From positions 1,054,001 to 1,118,000 of the forward strand of contig OY970387.1 of the NCBI GenBank assembly GCA_963719485.1: 64,000 nucleotides of DNA, read 5' to 3'. Shown here piece after piece: positions 10,426-18,100 of the stretch (its first letter is position 1; every line of letters starts with the position of its first letter). Below the pieces are notes generated by a model. The model saw only the letters and a program-made list of their open reading frames with translations. It searched no databases and was not told the DNA's origin. The DNA comes from Bog-473 sp963719485. GTDB taxonomy: Bacteria > Actinomycetota > Acidimicrobiia > Acidimicrobiales > RAAP-2. Both the position numbers and the translations under genes were made by a program.

Positions 10426-11694
10426 TCAGCGGGAGTGGGCGTCGAGGGCGCGTCGCAGCAGGTCGAGGGCCGAAATAGCCCCGTACTGGCGGACGCGCTC
10501 CCGGTCGCCGGGCACCCGCAGCTCGCGGGTTTGGGCCGGCTCCCCGGGGAGGTGAAGGCCCACGAAGACGGTGCCCGGGGCAACGCCCTCCTGGTCGTCC
10601 GGCCCGGCGACCCCGGTGATGCCGAGGCCGACGTCCGCCCCGGTCACCCGGGCGACACCCTCGGCCATGGCCGCCGCGGCCGACTCGGTGACCACCGGCC
10701 CGGTGGGCACCCCCAGGACGTCGAACTTGACCTGCGAGGCATAGGCGACGACGCCGCCGCGGAACCAGGACGAGGCCCCGGCCACGTTGACGAGGCGTGA
10801 GGCGATGAGGCCGCCGGTCAGCGACTCGGCGACGCCGAAGGTCAAGCCCCGCGCCAGGAGCCGGGCAGCCACGGCGACCTCCATCGACTCGTCGTCGACG
10901 CCGAAGACGATGTCGCCCAGACGCTGCTCGATGGCGCGGCGGACCTCGACCTCCTCCTTGTCCAGCAACGCGTTGACGTCCTCGATCGTGCGCGCCCGAG
11001 CGGTGATGCGGACCTTGATCCCCTCGATCCCCGACGCCAGGAAGGCGAGCGTGACGTCACCGACCGCATCGAGTGCGTCGATGCGGTCCTGGAGTGACTC
11101 GGCCAGCCCGGACTCGCTCGCACCCCATGTGCGCAACACGCGGCTGGCGATGACGCCCTCCTCCTCCCCACTCTCGGCCATGCGGGCGCGCAGGTCAGGC
11201 AGGATGCCGCGCTCGAACATTTCGGCCATCTCGTAGGGGACGCCGGGGACCGCGTAGACGACCTTGTTCCCGACCGGGCAGATGAGACCGGGTGCCGTCC
11301 CGGCCACCTGGGGGATGATGGTGGCGCCCAGCGGCACGTCGGCCTGGCGCGCGTTGTTGGCCGACATGGCGCGGCCCCGGGCCTCGAAGAAGCCGGCGAT
11401 GACGTCGACGATGGCCTGGTCGCGCACGAGCGGGACGCCCATGACCTCGGCGATGGCCTCCCGCGTGATGTCGTCCTGGGTGGGGCCGAGCCCGCCGCAC
11501 ATGATGACGCCGTCGCTGCGGGCCAGTGCCGTGCGCAGTGCCAGCGTGATGCGCTCGTGGTTGTCTCCCACGGCCTGGTGGAAGTGGGAGCCCACGCCGT
11601 TGGCCGCCAGATGCTCGCCCAGCCATGCTGAGTTGGTGTCGGCGATCTGGCCGAGGAGCAGTTCGGTGCCGACCGCGACGATCTCGATTCTCAC
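10426..11694 (-). CDS. cinA: CinA-family protein with nicotinamide-nucleotide amidase domain
   Basis: 422 residues from the GTG at 11694 (VRIEIVAVGTELLLGQI); sequence upstream in the same frame is not CinA-like. Residues 1-170 are the MoCF/molybdopterin-binding-like domain (GGLGPTQDDITREAIAEV) and residues 255-420 are the CinA C-terminal domain (VAESLTGGLIASRL, LGITGVAGPD), which deamidates nicotinamide mononucleotide. The name comes from the competence/damage-inducible gene, but the enzyme's clearest role is NMN recycling and pyridine-nucleotide housekeeping. It lies 10 bp after pgsA, in the common actinobacterial rimO-pgsA-cinA order. Confidence 0.95.
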   Translation of the reverse strand: MRIEIVAVGTELLLGQIADTNSAWLGEHLAANGVGSHFHQAVGDNHERITLALRTALARSDGVIMCGGLGPTQDDITREAIAEVMGVPLVRDQAIVDVIAGFFEARGRAMSANNARQADVPLGATIIPQVAGTAPGLICPVGNKVVYAVPGVPYEMAEMFERGILPDLRARMAESGEEEGVIASRVLRTWGASESGLAESLQDRIDALDAVGDVTLAFLASGIEGIKVRITARARTIEDVNALLDKEEVEVRRAIEQRLGDIVFGVDDESMEVAVAARLLARGLTFGVAESLTGGLIASRLVNVAGASSWFRGGVVAYASQVKFDVLGVPTGPVVTESAAAAMAEGVARVTGADVGLGITGVAGPDDQEGVAPGTVFVGLHLPGEPAQTRELRVPGDRERVRQYGAISALDLLRRALDAHSR

Positions 11695-11704
11695 AGCGGC
11701 GACC

Positions 11705-12298
11705 TTACGATGTGGCCGGCCGGTGGATCGCCCTGCGGCCGTCGAGCAGGTACTCGGCACCGGTGTAGAGCGTGAGCGCGCAAGCGAACCAGATCATGGC
11801 GACCTGCAGCGCGTGCTGGTGCGCCAGCGGCGGGATGATGACCACGCCGATCGCCAGGTCCTGCACCAGCGTCTTGAGTTTGGCCGATTTGCGCGCCGGG
11901 ATCGACACGCCGCGGCGGCCGACCCAAGAACGGTAGACCTGCATGCCGACCTCGCGCCCGGTGATGAGCACGACGGGCAGCCAGGGCAAATGGCCCTGCG
12001 CGGCCAGCGTGATCATGGCGCCGAGGACACACGCCTTGTCGGCCAGCGGGTCGAGGAAGGCGCCCGAGCGGGTGGTGCCGTGACGGCGGGCGATGTAGCC
12101 ATCGAGCCCGTCGCTCGCCGCCAGGAAGAACCCGACCACGACGTTGATCCACGACGCCCCCCAGGCGATGAGCATGAGCACGTAGACCGGTGCGGCGAGG
12201 AGGCGCGCGACGGTGACGGCGTTGGCCGGCGTGACCAGCGCGCTGGGGCCGAACGCGAAGTCCTGGTGCGACCTGGGCTCGTGGGTGGCCTCGCTCAC
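11705..12298 (-). CDS. pgsA: CDP-alcohol phosphatidyltransferase, probable phosphatidylglycerophosphate synthase
   Basis: 197 residues from the GTG at 12298, which overlaps the rimO stop (GTGA). It carries the CDP-alcohol phosphatidyltransferase signature DGYIAR followed by GAFLDPLADK, with the metal-binding aspartates intact, and about five hydrophobic segments. PgsA joins CDP-diacylglycerol and glycerol 3-phosphate at the membrane, the committed step to phosphatidylglycerol and cardiolipin. Position between rimO and cinA supports this assignment over the inositol or cardiolipin enzymes. Confidence 0.9.
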   Translation of the reverse strand: MSEATHEPRSHQDFAFGPSALVTPANAVTVARLLAAPVYVLMLIAWGASWINVVVGFFLAASDGLDGYIARRHGTTRSGAFLDPLADKACVLGAMITLAAQGHLPWLPVVLITGREVGMQVYRSWVGRRGVSIPARKSAKLKTLVQDLAIGVVIIPPLAHQHALQVAMIWFACALTLYTGAEYLLDGRRAIHRPATS

Positions 12299-13696
12299 GC
12301 TGCCCCCGCTCCCGCGCCGGCACCGGCGGGAACCGGTTCGCGCCCGGCCGCCACGGCGTGCAGGTCGGGGCCCTCCGCGCCGGTGACGGTGACGTCGACG
12401 AGGCTGCCCACCGGGAGATCCGCCGGCAGGTACACGATGCCGTCGATCTCCGGTGCCTCGTGTACCGTGCGGCCCCGGCCGGGTGCGTCGACCAGGACCT
12501 GACGACTGACGCCGATCAGCGCGTCGCGCTTGTCCGCGGTGATGGCGTCCTGCAGCTCGGCACATTCGCGCAGGCGCTCGAGCGCGAGCTCGGACGGCAC
12601 CTGCTCCTCGAGTTCCGCGGCGTGGGTGCCGTCCTCGCGGGAGAAGGGGAAGAAGCCCGCCCAGTCGAGCTGCGCCGCCTCGAGGAACTCGAGCAGGAGA
12701 TCGTGGTCGCGCTCGGTCTCACCGGGGTAGCCGAGGATGAAGGAGGAGCGGAACGTGGCGTCGGGGTCGGCGGCTCTGATGTCGGCGATCCGGCGCAGGA
12801 AGCGTTCGCCGTCGCCCCAGCGGCGCATGCGGGCGAGCAGCGGTCGGGCCACGTGCTGGAGCGAGAGGTCGAAGTAGGGCACCCCCGTGGAGAGGACGGT
12901 TTCGATCAGCTCGTCGGTCAGCCCGGACGGATACAGATAGAGCAGCCGGGTGCGCTCCACGCGGGCCGACACGGCGCGGGTGAGGGCGGCGATGGGCGAA
13001 GGGCCGTGGGCGATGCGGGTCCGACGGCCCGGGCCCGAGCGGTCCCGGCCGTAGGAGGCGAGGTCCTGGGCCACGAGGACGATCTCGCGCAGGGGCGGCG
13101 CCCCGTCGGCGGGCGCGCGCGAACGCGTCGACCTCGGCCAGCACCTCCTCGGGCGAGCGGGAGCGCTGCTTGCCGCGGAAGGACGGGATGGCGCAGAAGC
13201 CGCAGATGCGGTCACAGCCCTCGGCCACCTTCACGTAGGCCCAGGGGGCGCGGGCGGCGGGCCGCGGCAACTCCAGCAGGTCGAACGCGTTTGTCGACGG
13301 CGGAGGTGCTGCGGCGCGGCGACCGGGTGTCAGGACCACGGGGACAGAGCGTGCGGTGGAAGGTGTCGTGAGCGGTACGGTGAGCTCGGCCCCGAACCCC
13401 GCCACCAGGTCCACCTCGGGCAGAGCATCGCGCAGCTCGTCGCCGTACCGCTCGGCCATGCAGCCGGTGACGACCAGGCGGGCGCCGGGCCGACGGCGCT
13501 CGGCCAGGCTCAGGACGGTGTCGATCGACTCCTGGCGGGCGGCGTCGATGAAGGCGCACGTGTTGACCACCACGAGGTCGGCCGCGTCCGCGTCCGGGGC
13601 GCGCCCGTATCCCTGCGCAGTGAGATAGCCCTCCAGCTTGTCGGAGTCGACCTGGTTCTTCGGGCACCCCAAAGTCTGCAGCCAGTAGAGGCCCAC
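12295..13696 (-). pseudogene. rimO: Ribosomal protein S12 methylthiotransferase RimO, single frameshift
   Basis: The RimO sequence is split over two frames. The N-terminal part (GTG at 13696, LQTLGCPKNQVDSDKLEG) has the UPF0004 cysteines and the radical-SAM cluster motif EGCDRICGFCAIPSFRG. After SPEEVLAEVDAFA the reading shifts near 13110-13130 to REIVLVAQDLASYG, and continues through LYLYPSG, FRSSFILGYPGETE and a TRAM domain to 12295. Everything on both sides is conserved, and the break lies in a GC-alternating run (GGGCGCGCGCG), so a sequencing error is at least as likely as a real mutation. The enzyme methylthiolates an aspartate of ribosomal protein S12. Its stop is coupled to pgsA. Confidence 0.85.
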
Positions 13697-13814
13697 GACG
13701 TCACACACTCCTCGCACCAGGCCGGTTCCCGCCGGGGCGACGGTGCACGGCAGGCCCGCCGGAGCGGGCCGACTATCCGGAAGGCCGGAACACCACGTGT
13801 GCCCGACCCCCGAG

Positions 13815-13903
13815 CGGAGAGGGAGGGATTTGAACCCTCGGACCCGGTTACCCAGGTCAACTCATTAGCAGTGAGTCCGATTCGGCCGCTCTCGCACCTC
13901 TCC
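13815..13903 (-). tRNA. tRNA-Ser(GCT)
   Basis: An 89-nt class II tRNA with a long variable arm. The 5' strand GGAGAGG pairs with CCTCTCC, the discriminator base is G, and no CCA is encoded. The anticodon stem and loop is ACTCA-CTGCTAA-TGAGT with anticodon GCT (13867-13869), and the T arm contains GGTTCAAATCC. The 5' half including the anticodon coincides with the island's 45-bp direct repeat, so this half, and the DNA upstream of the tRNA that holds its promoter, now come from the island. Confidence 0.95.
13859..13903. repeat. Left attachment site (attL core) of the island
   Basis: This 45-bp sequence is repeated without mismatch at 47225-47269 in the same orientation. It covers the 5' half of tRNA-Ser from the acceptor stem through the anticodon arm. 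The integrase gene begins 82 bp to the right. Most tRNA-targeting integrases use the 3' half; here it is the 5' half. The crossover itself must lie somewhere inside the 45 bp. Confidence 0.93.
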
Positions 13904-13948
13904 TAGCTGGACTTATCCACGTTTCATAGGGGTGTGTCTGAGGAGTTG

Positions 13949-13958
13949 TGCCCCATTA
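13949..13958. other. Possible integrase arm-type site, left end
   Basis: TGCCCCATTA lies between the attL core and the integrase start, followed after two bases by CCCACTA. The same 10-mer and a near copy (TGCCCCACTA) stand in tandem at 47116-47135, just inside the other end. Their symmetric position next to the cores suggests arm-type binding sites. No binding evidence is available from sequence. Confidence 0.4.
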
Positions 13959-13984
13959 GACCCACTACCCGATAAAATACGGGT

Positions 13985-15124
13985 ATGACCAGCAAGACCA
14001 GCAAGGCTACAGGCAAGACCAGAGCTCCCAGAGGGGCAGGCTCCCTATCTGAGCGGGCTGGACATCCTGGCACATGGCGGCTGCGCTACCGCGAGGGCGG
14101 GCGCACGCGTGAGACGACGTTCCGCGGCTCGAGGTCAGCTGCGGCAGCCGAGTTGCGCCGCCTGTCGGCGTTGGCCGGCAACGCTCCGCCGGCCGCTGAG
14201 GAGGAGGAGGCCAGAACAGTCAGCGACCTGTTGGACGCATGGATCGATTACATCCAGGGCGACAAGGCTGCGCGCTATGTCGCCGAGAACCGACGCGTCG
14301 TTGAGACCCGGCTCCGGCCAGCACTCGGCGCTGTCCGGCTCGACCAGCTGACGACGAAGCACCTTGACGACCTCTACCGGCAGTGGTCGGCCGAGGGACT
14401 GACTGGCGCCACCATCCGCCGTTATGCGGCACCGCTGAGGACGGCACTTGGCCAGGCGCGCCGGTGGACCTGGATCGACTCCAATCCGGCCGAGCTGGCG
14501 ACAATCCCTCGAGGCAAGGCCAGCCGGGAGACTCTGACGCCAGCGCCCGCCGAGATCGCCTCGCTGATCCGTGCGGCTGCCGCTCGAGATGACTTCGCAA
14601 TGGTGACCGCCATCCGCCTCGGATACGCCACCAGCGCCCGGCGTGGCGAGCTGGCCGCGCTCCGCTGGTCAGATGTGGACCTTGACTCCGGAACCGTCAC
14701 CATCGCCCGCTCTGCGGACCGCCACGGCACCGAAGGCCCGACGAAGACACAGAAGGTGCGGACGGTCCAGTTAGACCCCGGAACGCTGGCGATGCTGTTG
14801 GCACAGCAGGACCGGACAGACGGCGATCACGTCGTCGGGCTGTCGGCGGACAAGATCACGGACCGATTCCGCAAGCTGGTCGCCACGACGGACGACGTGC
14901 GCGACGGTATCCGCTTTCACGACGAGCGCCACGCCGGTGCGTCGGAACTGATCGCCGCAGGGATGCCGATCCCGGCCGTCGCTGCCCGCCTCGGCCATGC
15001 CTCGCCACGTACGACTATGCAGGTATACGCGCACGCCGTTGCCGGCGCTGACCATGCGGCTGCCGCGATCATGGAGCAGCTGATGGAGGATGAGACACCG
15101 GAGTTCGAGGAGGCGACCCGATGA
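13985..15124 (+). CDS. Tyrosine recombinase / integrase of the island
   Basis: 379 residues with a Lys/Thr-rich start. The layout is an AP2-like N-terminal arm-binding part (GSLSERAGHPGTWRLRYREG), a SAM-like core-binding domain (residues 75-170) and the catalytic domain with Arg in TSARRGELAALRW, H-x-x-R in FHDERHAGASE, the late His in LGHASPRTTMQ and the nucleophile Tyr in VYAHAV. It cuts and joins the att cores in tRNA-Ser. It sits 82 bp inside attL and reads away from the tRNA. The usual HDLRH box is HDERH here. A degraded copy of its 3' end lies at 16.9 kb. Confidence 0.95.
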   Translation: MTSKTSKATGKTRAPRGAGSLSERAGHPGTWRLRYREGGRTRETTFRGSRSAAAAELRRLSALAGNAPPAAEEEEARTVSDLLDAWIDYIQGDKAARYVAENRRVVETRLRPALGAVRLDQLTTKHLDDLYRQWSAEGLTGATIRRYAAPLRTALGQARRWTWIDSNPAELATIPRGKASRETLTPAPAEIASLIRAAAARDDFAMVTAIRLGYATSARRGELAALRWSDVDLDSGTVTIARSADRHGTEGPTKTQKVRTVQLDPGTLAMLLAQQDRTDGDHVVGLSADKITDRFRKLVATTDDVRDGIRFHDERHAGASELIAAGMPIPAVAARLGHASPRTTMQVYAHAVAGADHAAAAIMEQLMEDETPEFEEATR

Positions 15125-15401
15125 ATGCGCGATTCGCGGACTACGCCAAGCAGCTCGCCGTGCTACCAGGCCCGGAGGCATGAGAACGCCTCACTCAAGA
15201 CCGCCGGGATCAGAACGTTCGCCCGCTGAGCAGGACCTTCAGTGCCTTGGCAGTCTTTCGGTCGAGTGAGCAAACCCATGTCTGTTAGCTAACTCGAGCT
15301 GCTTTAGGACGAACTCGAGTGATATAAATCACCGAATCATCACTCGACTTGACCAGAGCGGCGCATCCTTGCTTGACCAGGGTGGAGCATCTGCGATAGA
15401 A

Positions 15402-15435
15402 AAAGGGCCGCCCGGAAATTCCGGGACGGCCCTTT
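15402..15435. terminator. Bidirectional intrinsic terminator
   Basis: A long, nearly perfect hairpin, AAAGGGCCG-CCCGGAAATTCCGGG-CGGCCCTTT, with A-rich sequence on its left and T residues on its right. It lies in the roughly 400-bp gap between the integrase and the DndB-like gene and should insulate the two. A 20-residue reading frame at 15121-15183 is the only other thing in the first part of the gap, and I do not believe it is a gene. Confidence 0.75.
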
Positions 15436-15492
15436 GACTGGTGCCTCGTCGTAGACGAAGACCCAAGCAATCCGATTCTACTTTGAGGTACC

Positions 15493-15532
15493 GGCGAGGG
15501 CCAACCACGGGGACCCAGGAGGGCCCCTCGCC
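15493..15532 (+). promoter_or_regulatory. Hairpin enclosing the ribosome-binding site of the DndB-like gene
   Basis: GGCGAGGG (15493-15500) is complementary to CCCTCGCC (15525-15532), which ends directly before the ATG at 15533. The Shine-Dalgarno sequence AGGAGGG lies in the loop region. This arrangement could limit translation until the stem opens. It may be fortuitous in high-GC DNA. Confidence 0.4.
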
Positions 15533-16798
15533 ATGACGACATTCAGCAACATCACAAGCAGGTCCGCGCTCCAAGGGCCAACGGAGGCAGAGATGCTCGA
15601 CTTCACCAAGGGGACCTTCATCCCCTGTCTGGAGGTCGACTACGACCCCGCCACGGGCGCCGGGGAAGTGATCACGACCATGCCCGTGGCCCAGTTGCTC
15701 GAGTTCGTCCTCGACCCGAAGGCCTCGGAGGACCCGAAGAGGGTGGCCGAGGACCCTCGCCTCGCCGAGACGGGAGAGCTGCGCAAAGAGGTGCAGCGGG
15801 CCGTCGAGGGAGCGAAGCTCCGCAACGCCTCCTCCTACGCGCGCTACCTCGTCGAGGGCTACACGGGCAAGCGGCCCACGATGATCCCGCCGGTCACGCT
15901 CTATCACCAGGGGAGCCTGGAGGTGGTCGATCTGGGCGGCGGCCTCAAGGCTCTGGTCCTGCCCTTCGGCGACGTCTTCGTGTGCATCGACGGAGAGACG
16001 CAGCGGATCGGCTGGGCGGGCGCGGCGCGGGAGATGCCCTCGATTACCCGCCAGCGCGCCAAAGCGAGCATCCACTTCGGGAAGTCGTTGGAGGACGCCC
16101 GCCAGGGCTTTTACGACTTGAACACTAGGGAGGTCAAGCCCAACGCCGCCGTGTCCATCTCGATGGATACCGTCGACCCGGCGACGAAGATCACCCGCGA
16201 CCTGATGGAGGCGTCCGTGATCCTCGCCGAGCGCGGAGTGAACCTCACACGCCGACAGCTCCGGGACCGTGACCCCGAGGTGACCACGATCGGCGCTCTG
16301 CGGACCGCGGTCATCACGACGATGTTCGGCACCGCCGGGCTGGCGTTTGGCACGCGTCCCACCGCCGATCGCCTCGCCAACTACACCGGACAACAGATCG
16401 ACGCCCTGCGCGATGCGGTGGTCGAAGTCTGGTGCGCCATCATCGAGGAGCTCGAGGATCCGCTGAACCGACGGGGCGAAACGGTGACATCGGCGCCCGG
16501 GGTGCTGGCTGGCATCGGCGTGGTTGCTCACCACGCGGTCACGGCTCCGCCGCGAACGGTGCAACAGTGGTCGGTGTCGAGCGTTCTCGAGACGCTGCGC
16601 GACGTGCACTGGGAGCGCACCTTCACTCGGGCCGACGGCACCGTGGGATCCCGGTGGGAGGGCATCGCGGGAAAGTTCACTCCCGCGGGTCGCCTCAGCC
16701 TCGGCGGGCCCAAGGAGGTCGGCCACAGCGTCGCCGACGCGCTCGAGGACCCAGACTCCACGGGCGGCAAGCGGATCCGGGCAGCCCACCTCGACTGA
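15533..16798 (+). CDS. DndB-like (DGQHR-type) protein
   Basis: 421 residues with a good RBS (CAGGAGGG). The central region has the family's hallmark order: CIDGETQRIGWAG in place of the classical DGQHR box near residue 160, then HFGKSLEDARQGFYDLNTREVKPN and SMDTVDP (given here in pieces: DARQGFYDLNTREVKPN). DndB regulates or guides phosphorothioate DNA modification. No dndACDE genes are in the window, so this is an orphan member whose job may be DNA binding or control of the island. It stands alone between two terminators, separate from the mobility operon. GC content is high, like the chromosome. Confidence 0.7.
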   Translation: MTTFSNITSRSALQGPTEAEMLDFTKGTFIPCLEVDYDPATGAGEVITTMPVAQLLEFVLDPKASEDPKRVAEDPRLAETGELRKEVQRAVEGAKLRNASSYARYLVEGYTGKRPTMIPPVTLYHQGSLEVVDLGGGLKALVLPFGDVFVCIDGETQRIGWAGAAREMPSITRQRAKASIHFGKSLEDARQGFYDLNTREVKPNAAVSISMDTVDPATKITRDLMEASVILAERGVNLTRRQLRDRDPEVTTIGALRTAVITTMFGTAGLAFGTRPTADRLANYTGQQIDALRDAVVEVWCAIIEELEDPLNRRGETVTSAPGVLAGIGVVAHHAVTAPPRTVQQWSVSSVLETLRDVHWERTFTRADGTVGSRWEGIAGKFTPAGRLSLGGPKEVGHSVADALEDPDSTGGKRIRAAHLD

Positions 16799-16824
16799 CC
16801 GGCTCCACAGCGATAGGGCCCACA

Positions 16825-16862
16825 AGAGACCCCGCCCCCTCTCCGGGGCGGGGTCTCTTTTA
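16825..16862 (+). terminator. Intrinsic terminator after the DndB-like gene
   Basis: AGACCCCGCCCC-TCTCC-GGGGCGGGGTCT followed by CTTTTA: a 12-bp perfect stem and a T-run, 30 bp after the stop at 16798. Confidence 0.85.
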
Positions 16863-16904
16863 TGCTCCCTCGCGACGGCTTTTGATTGCCCAGGGGTGCC
16901 TCCT

Positions 16905-16995
16905 AAGCCCGGTGCCGACCAGAACACAGCCGCGATCATGGGGCAGCTGATGGCAGACGAGGCGCCGGCGCTCGATGAGGCGGCGGCGGAGGGCT
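16905..16995 (+). pseudogene. Fossil 3' end of a second tyrosine integrase
   Basis: The frame encodes PGADQNTAAIMGQLMADEAP followed by an acidic tail. This parallels the C-terminus of the intact integrase (AGADHAAAAIMEQLMEDETP). DNA identity is obvious over about 60 bp (gcgatcatgg-gcagctgatgg). Nothing of the catalytic domain precedes it. It is a leftover of a related integrase, either from an earlier element at the same site or from a duplication, and is not expected to be functional. Confidence 0.7.
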
Positions 16996-17205
16996 CTCGC
17001 AGCTGGCGTCGGAGCGTTCGACAAAGTCGACGTCGACCAGCCTGCACTGCAGTCGTGAGTTTCCTTCCGTACTGGCTCGAACGTGCCGGACGAGGATTCC
17101 GACCCGATACCACCACAGTGGTTGGCGTGCTGACACTGGCCGAGGACGACGATGTGTAAACGTCGCACCGTGCTCGTGCAGTGAACGACCGGTCGCAGGG
17201 CCGGT

Positions 17206-17348
17206 CGTTTCACATTCGGTTCGCTTATTCGGTTTAGTCGCAAGGGTTGTAAGCGTTCGTTTCACATTCGGTTTACGCGCAGGGTTGTCAGCGTTGCAGG
17301 AATGGTTGCATTGGTGGCGCGAATGATTGCGCATGCGGTTGCAATCAT
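17206..17348. repeat. Iteron-like direct repeats and inverted repeat, candidate origin or operator
   Basis: Two imperfect tandem units of about 52 bp: CGTTTCACATTCGGTT at 17206 and 17258, each followed by a CGC(A)AGGGTTGT-AGCGTT block. Then come a 17323-17330 ATGATTGC and 17341-17348 GCAATCAT, an 8-bp inverted repeat with a 10-bp spacer. The run lies directly in front of the excisionase and primase operon, where an origin of replication or a regulator site would be expected. Confidence 0.55.
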
Positions 17349-17469
17349 ACGCGTGTGCTTCCTGCTTTCTTCGCAGATCCGTACCAATTCCGCGCTGGCG
17401 TCCACATACTGGATGAGTGGTGCAGAGAGTCTGCGGCACGAGATCAGGAGGCAGAACAGTGAGGGAAAC

Positions 17470-17652
17470 ATGGATACGAGTGATGACATCATCCGACTGA
17501 CGGAGGCGGCGCAGCTGCTCGACGTCAGCATGGGCACGGTGTACCGCATGGCCGAACGTGGTCAGTTGCCCGGCGCTGCGAAGGTCAGCGGACAATGGAG
17601 AGTGTCTCGTGCAGCGATGTTGCAGGGACTCGGGCTGGCGGTGGTGTCGTGA
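17470..17652 (+). CDS. Excisionase-type helix-turn-helix protein
   Basis: 60 residues from the ATG at 17470, after a purine-rich GTGAGGGAAAC. It is one winged HTH of the MerR/Xis (AlpA) type: IIRLTEAAQLLDVSMGTVYR for the helix pair and then GQLPGAAKVSGQWRVSR. Such proteins bend att DNA to steer excision, and often regulate the integrase or replication gene. Its stop overlaps the next start (GTGA), so it leads the replication operon. Confidence 0.85.
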   Translation: MDTSDDIIRLTEAAQLLDVSMGTVYRMAERGQLPGAAKVSGQWRVSRAAMLQGLGLAVVS

Positions 17653-17825
17653 GTGAGTCGATGAAGGTGAACCCGCCAGGTGATGCGGCGTGGGAGTGGG
17701 CGGTGAGGGTGCTCGACAACAACGGAGCGTCGGTGGCCGACCGGACAGCGGCAGCACAAGTCATCGCCACGTTCACGGTGGTCGACGCGCTCGACGCTGT
17801 CACGGCGGAACTGGCGCACCGATGA
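17649..17825 (+). CDS. Small hypothetical protein of the replication operon
   Basis: 58 residues from a GTG overlapping the excisionase stop; its own stop overlaps the next ATG (ATGA). The sequence has an acidic helical C-terminal half (VVDALDAVTAELAHR) with no recognised domain. Overlap on both sides is the main evidence that it is real. Confidence 0.6.
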   Translation: MSESMKVNPPGDAAWEWAVRVLDNNGASVADRTAAAQVIATFTVVDALDAVTAELAHR

Positions 17826-18100
17826 AGTGGGTCGAGAACGAGGACGGAATCCACGCCGAGGTCGAGGTCGAGGTCGACCAGCGCCCTCCGAAGGACGACT
17901 GGGTCGTCGGTGCAGGAAGGCCGACAAAGAGCGTGAACGTGAGCGAGCACACGAGCGAGGAGTACCGAAGACATGAGGTCCGAAGACAAGTCCATCTACA
18001 CGACGGACACGATGAACGCCACCAGGCTCGTGAAGAACCATGGAGCCGGCATCCGCTATGTGGCGGAGCGCAAGACGCACGGGTGGATGGTGTGGGATGA
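17822..18100 (+). CDS. Small hypothetical protein overlapping the primase start
   Basis: 92 residues from an ATG coupled to the preceding stop. The first 55 residues (acidic, VEVEVDQRPPKDDWVVGAG) look like ordinary protein; the remaining 37 lie inside the primase-helicase gene in another frame and are His/Arg-rich, as an accidental frame would be. The real product may be genuine with an overlapping tail, or the primase may start further in. No known domain. Confidence 0.4.
   Translation: MKWVENEDGIHAEVEVEVDQRPPKDDWVVGAGRPTKSVNVSEHTSEEYRRHEVRRQVHLHDGHDERHQAREEPWSRHPLCGGAQDARVDGVG

Noticed and set aside
15329..17116. 595-aa minus-strand open frame opposite the DndB-like gene
   Set aside because: Mirror of the DndB-like codons; it also runs through two terminators.
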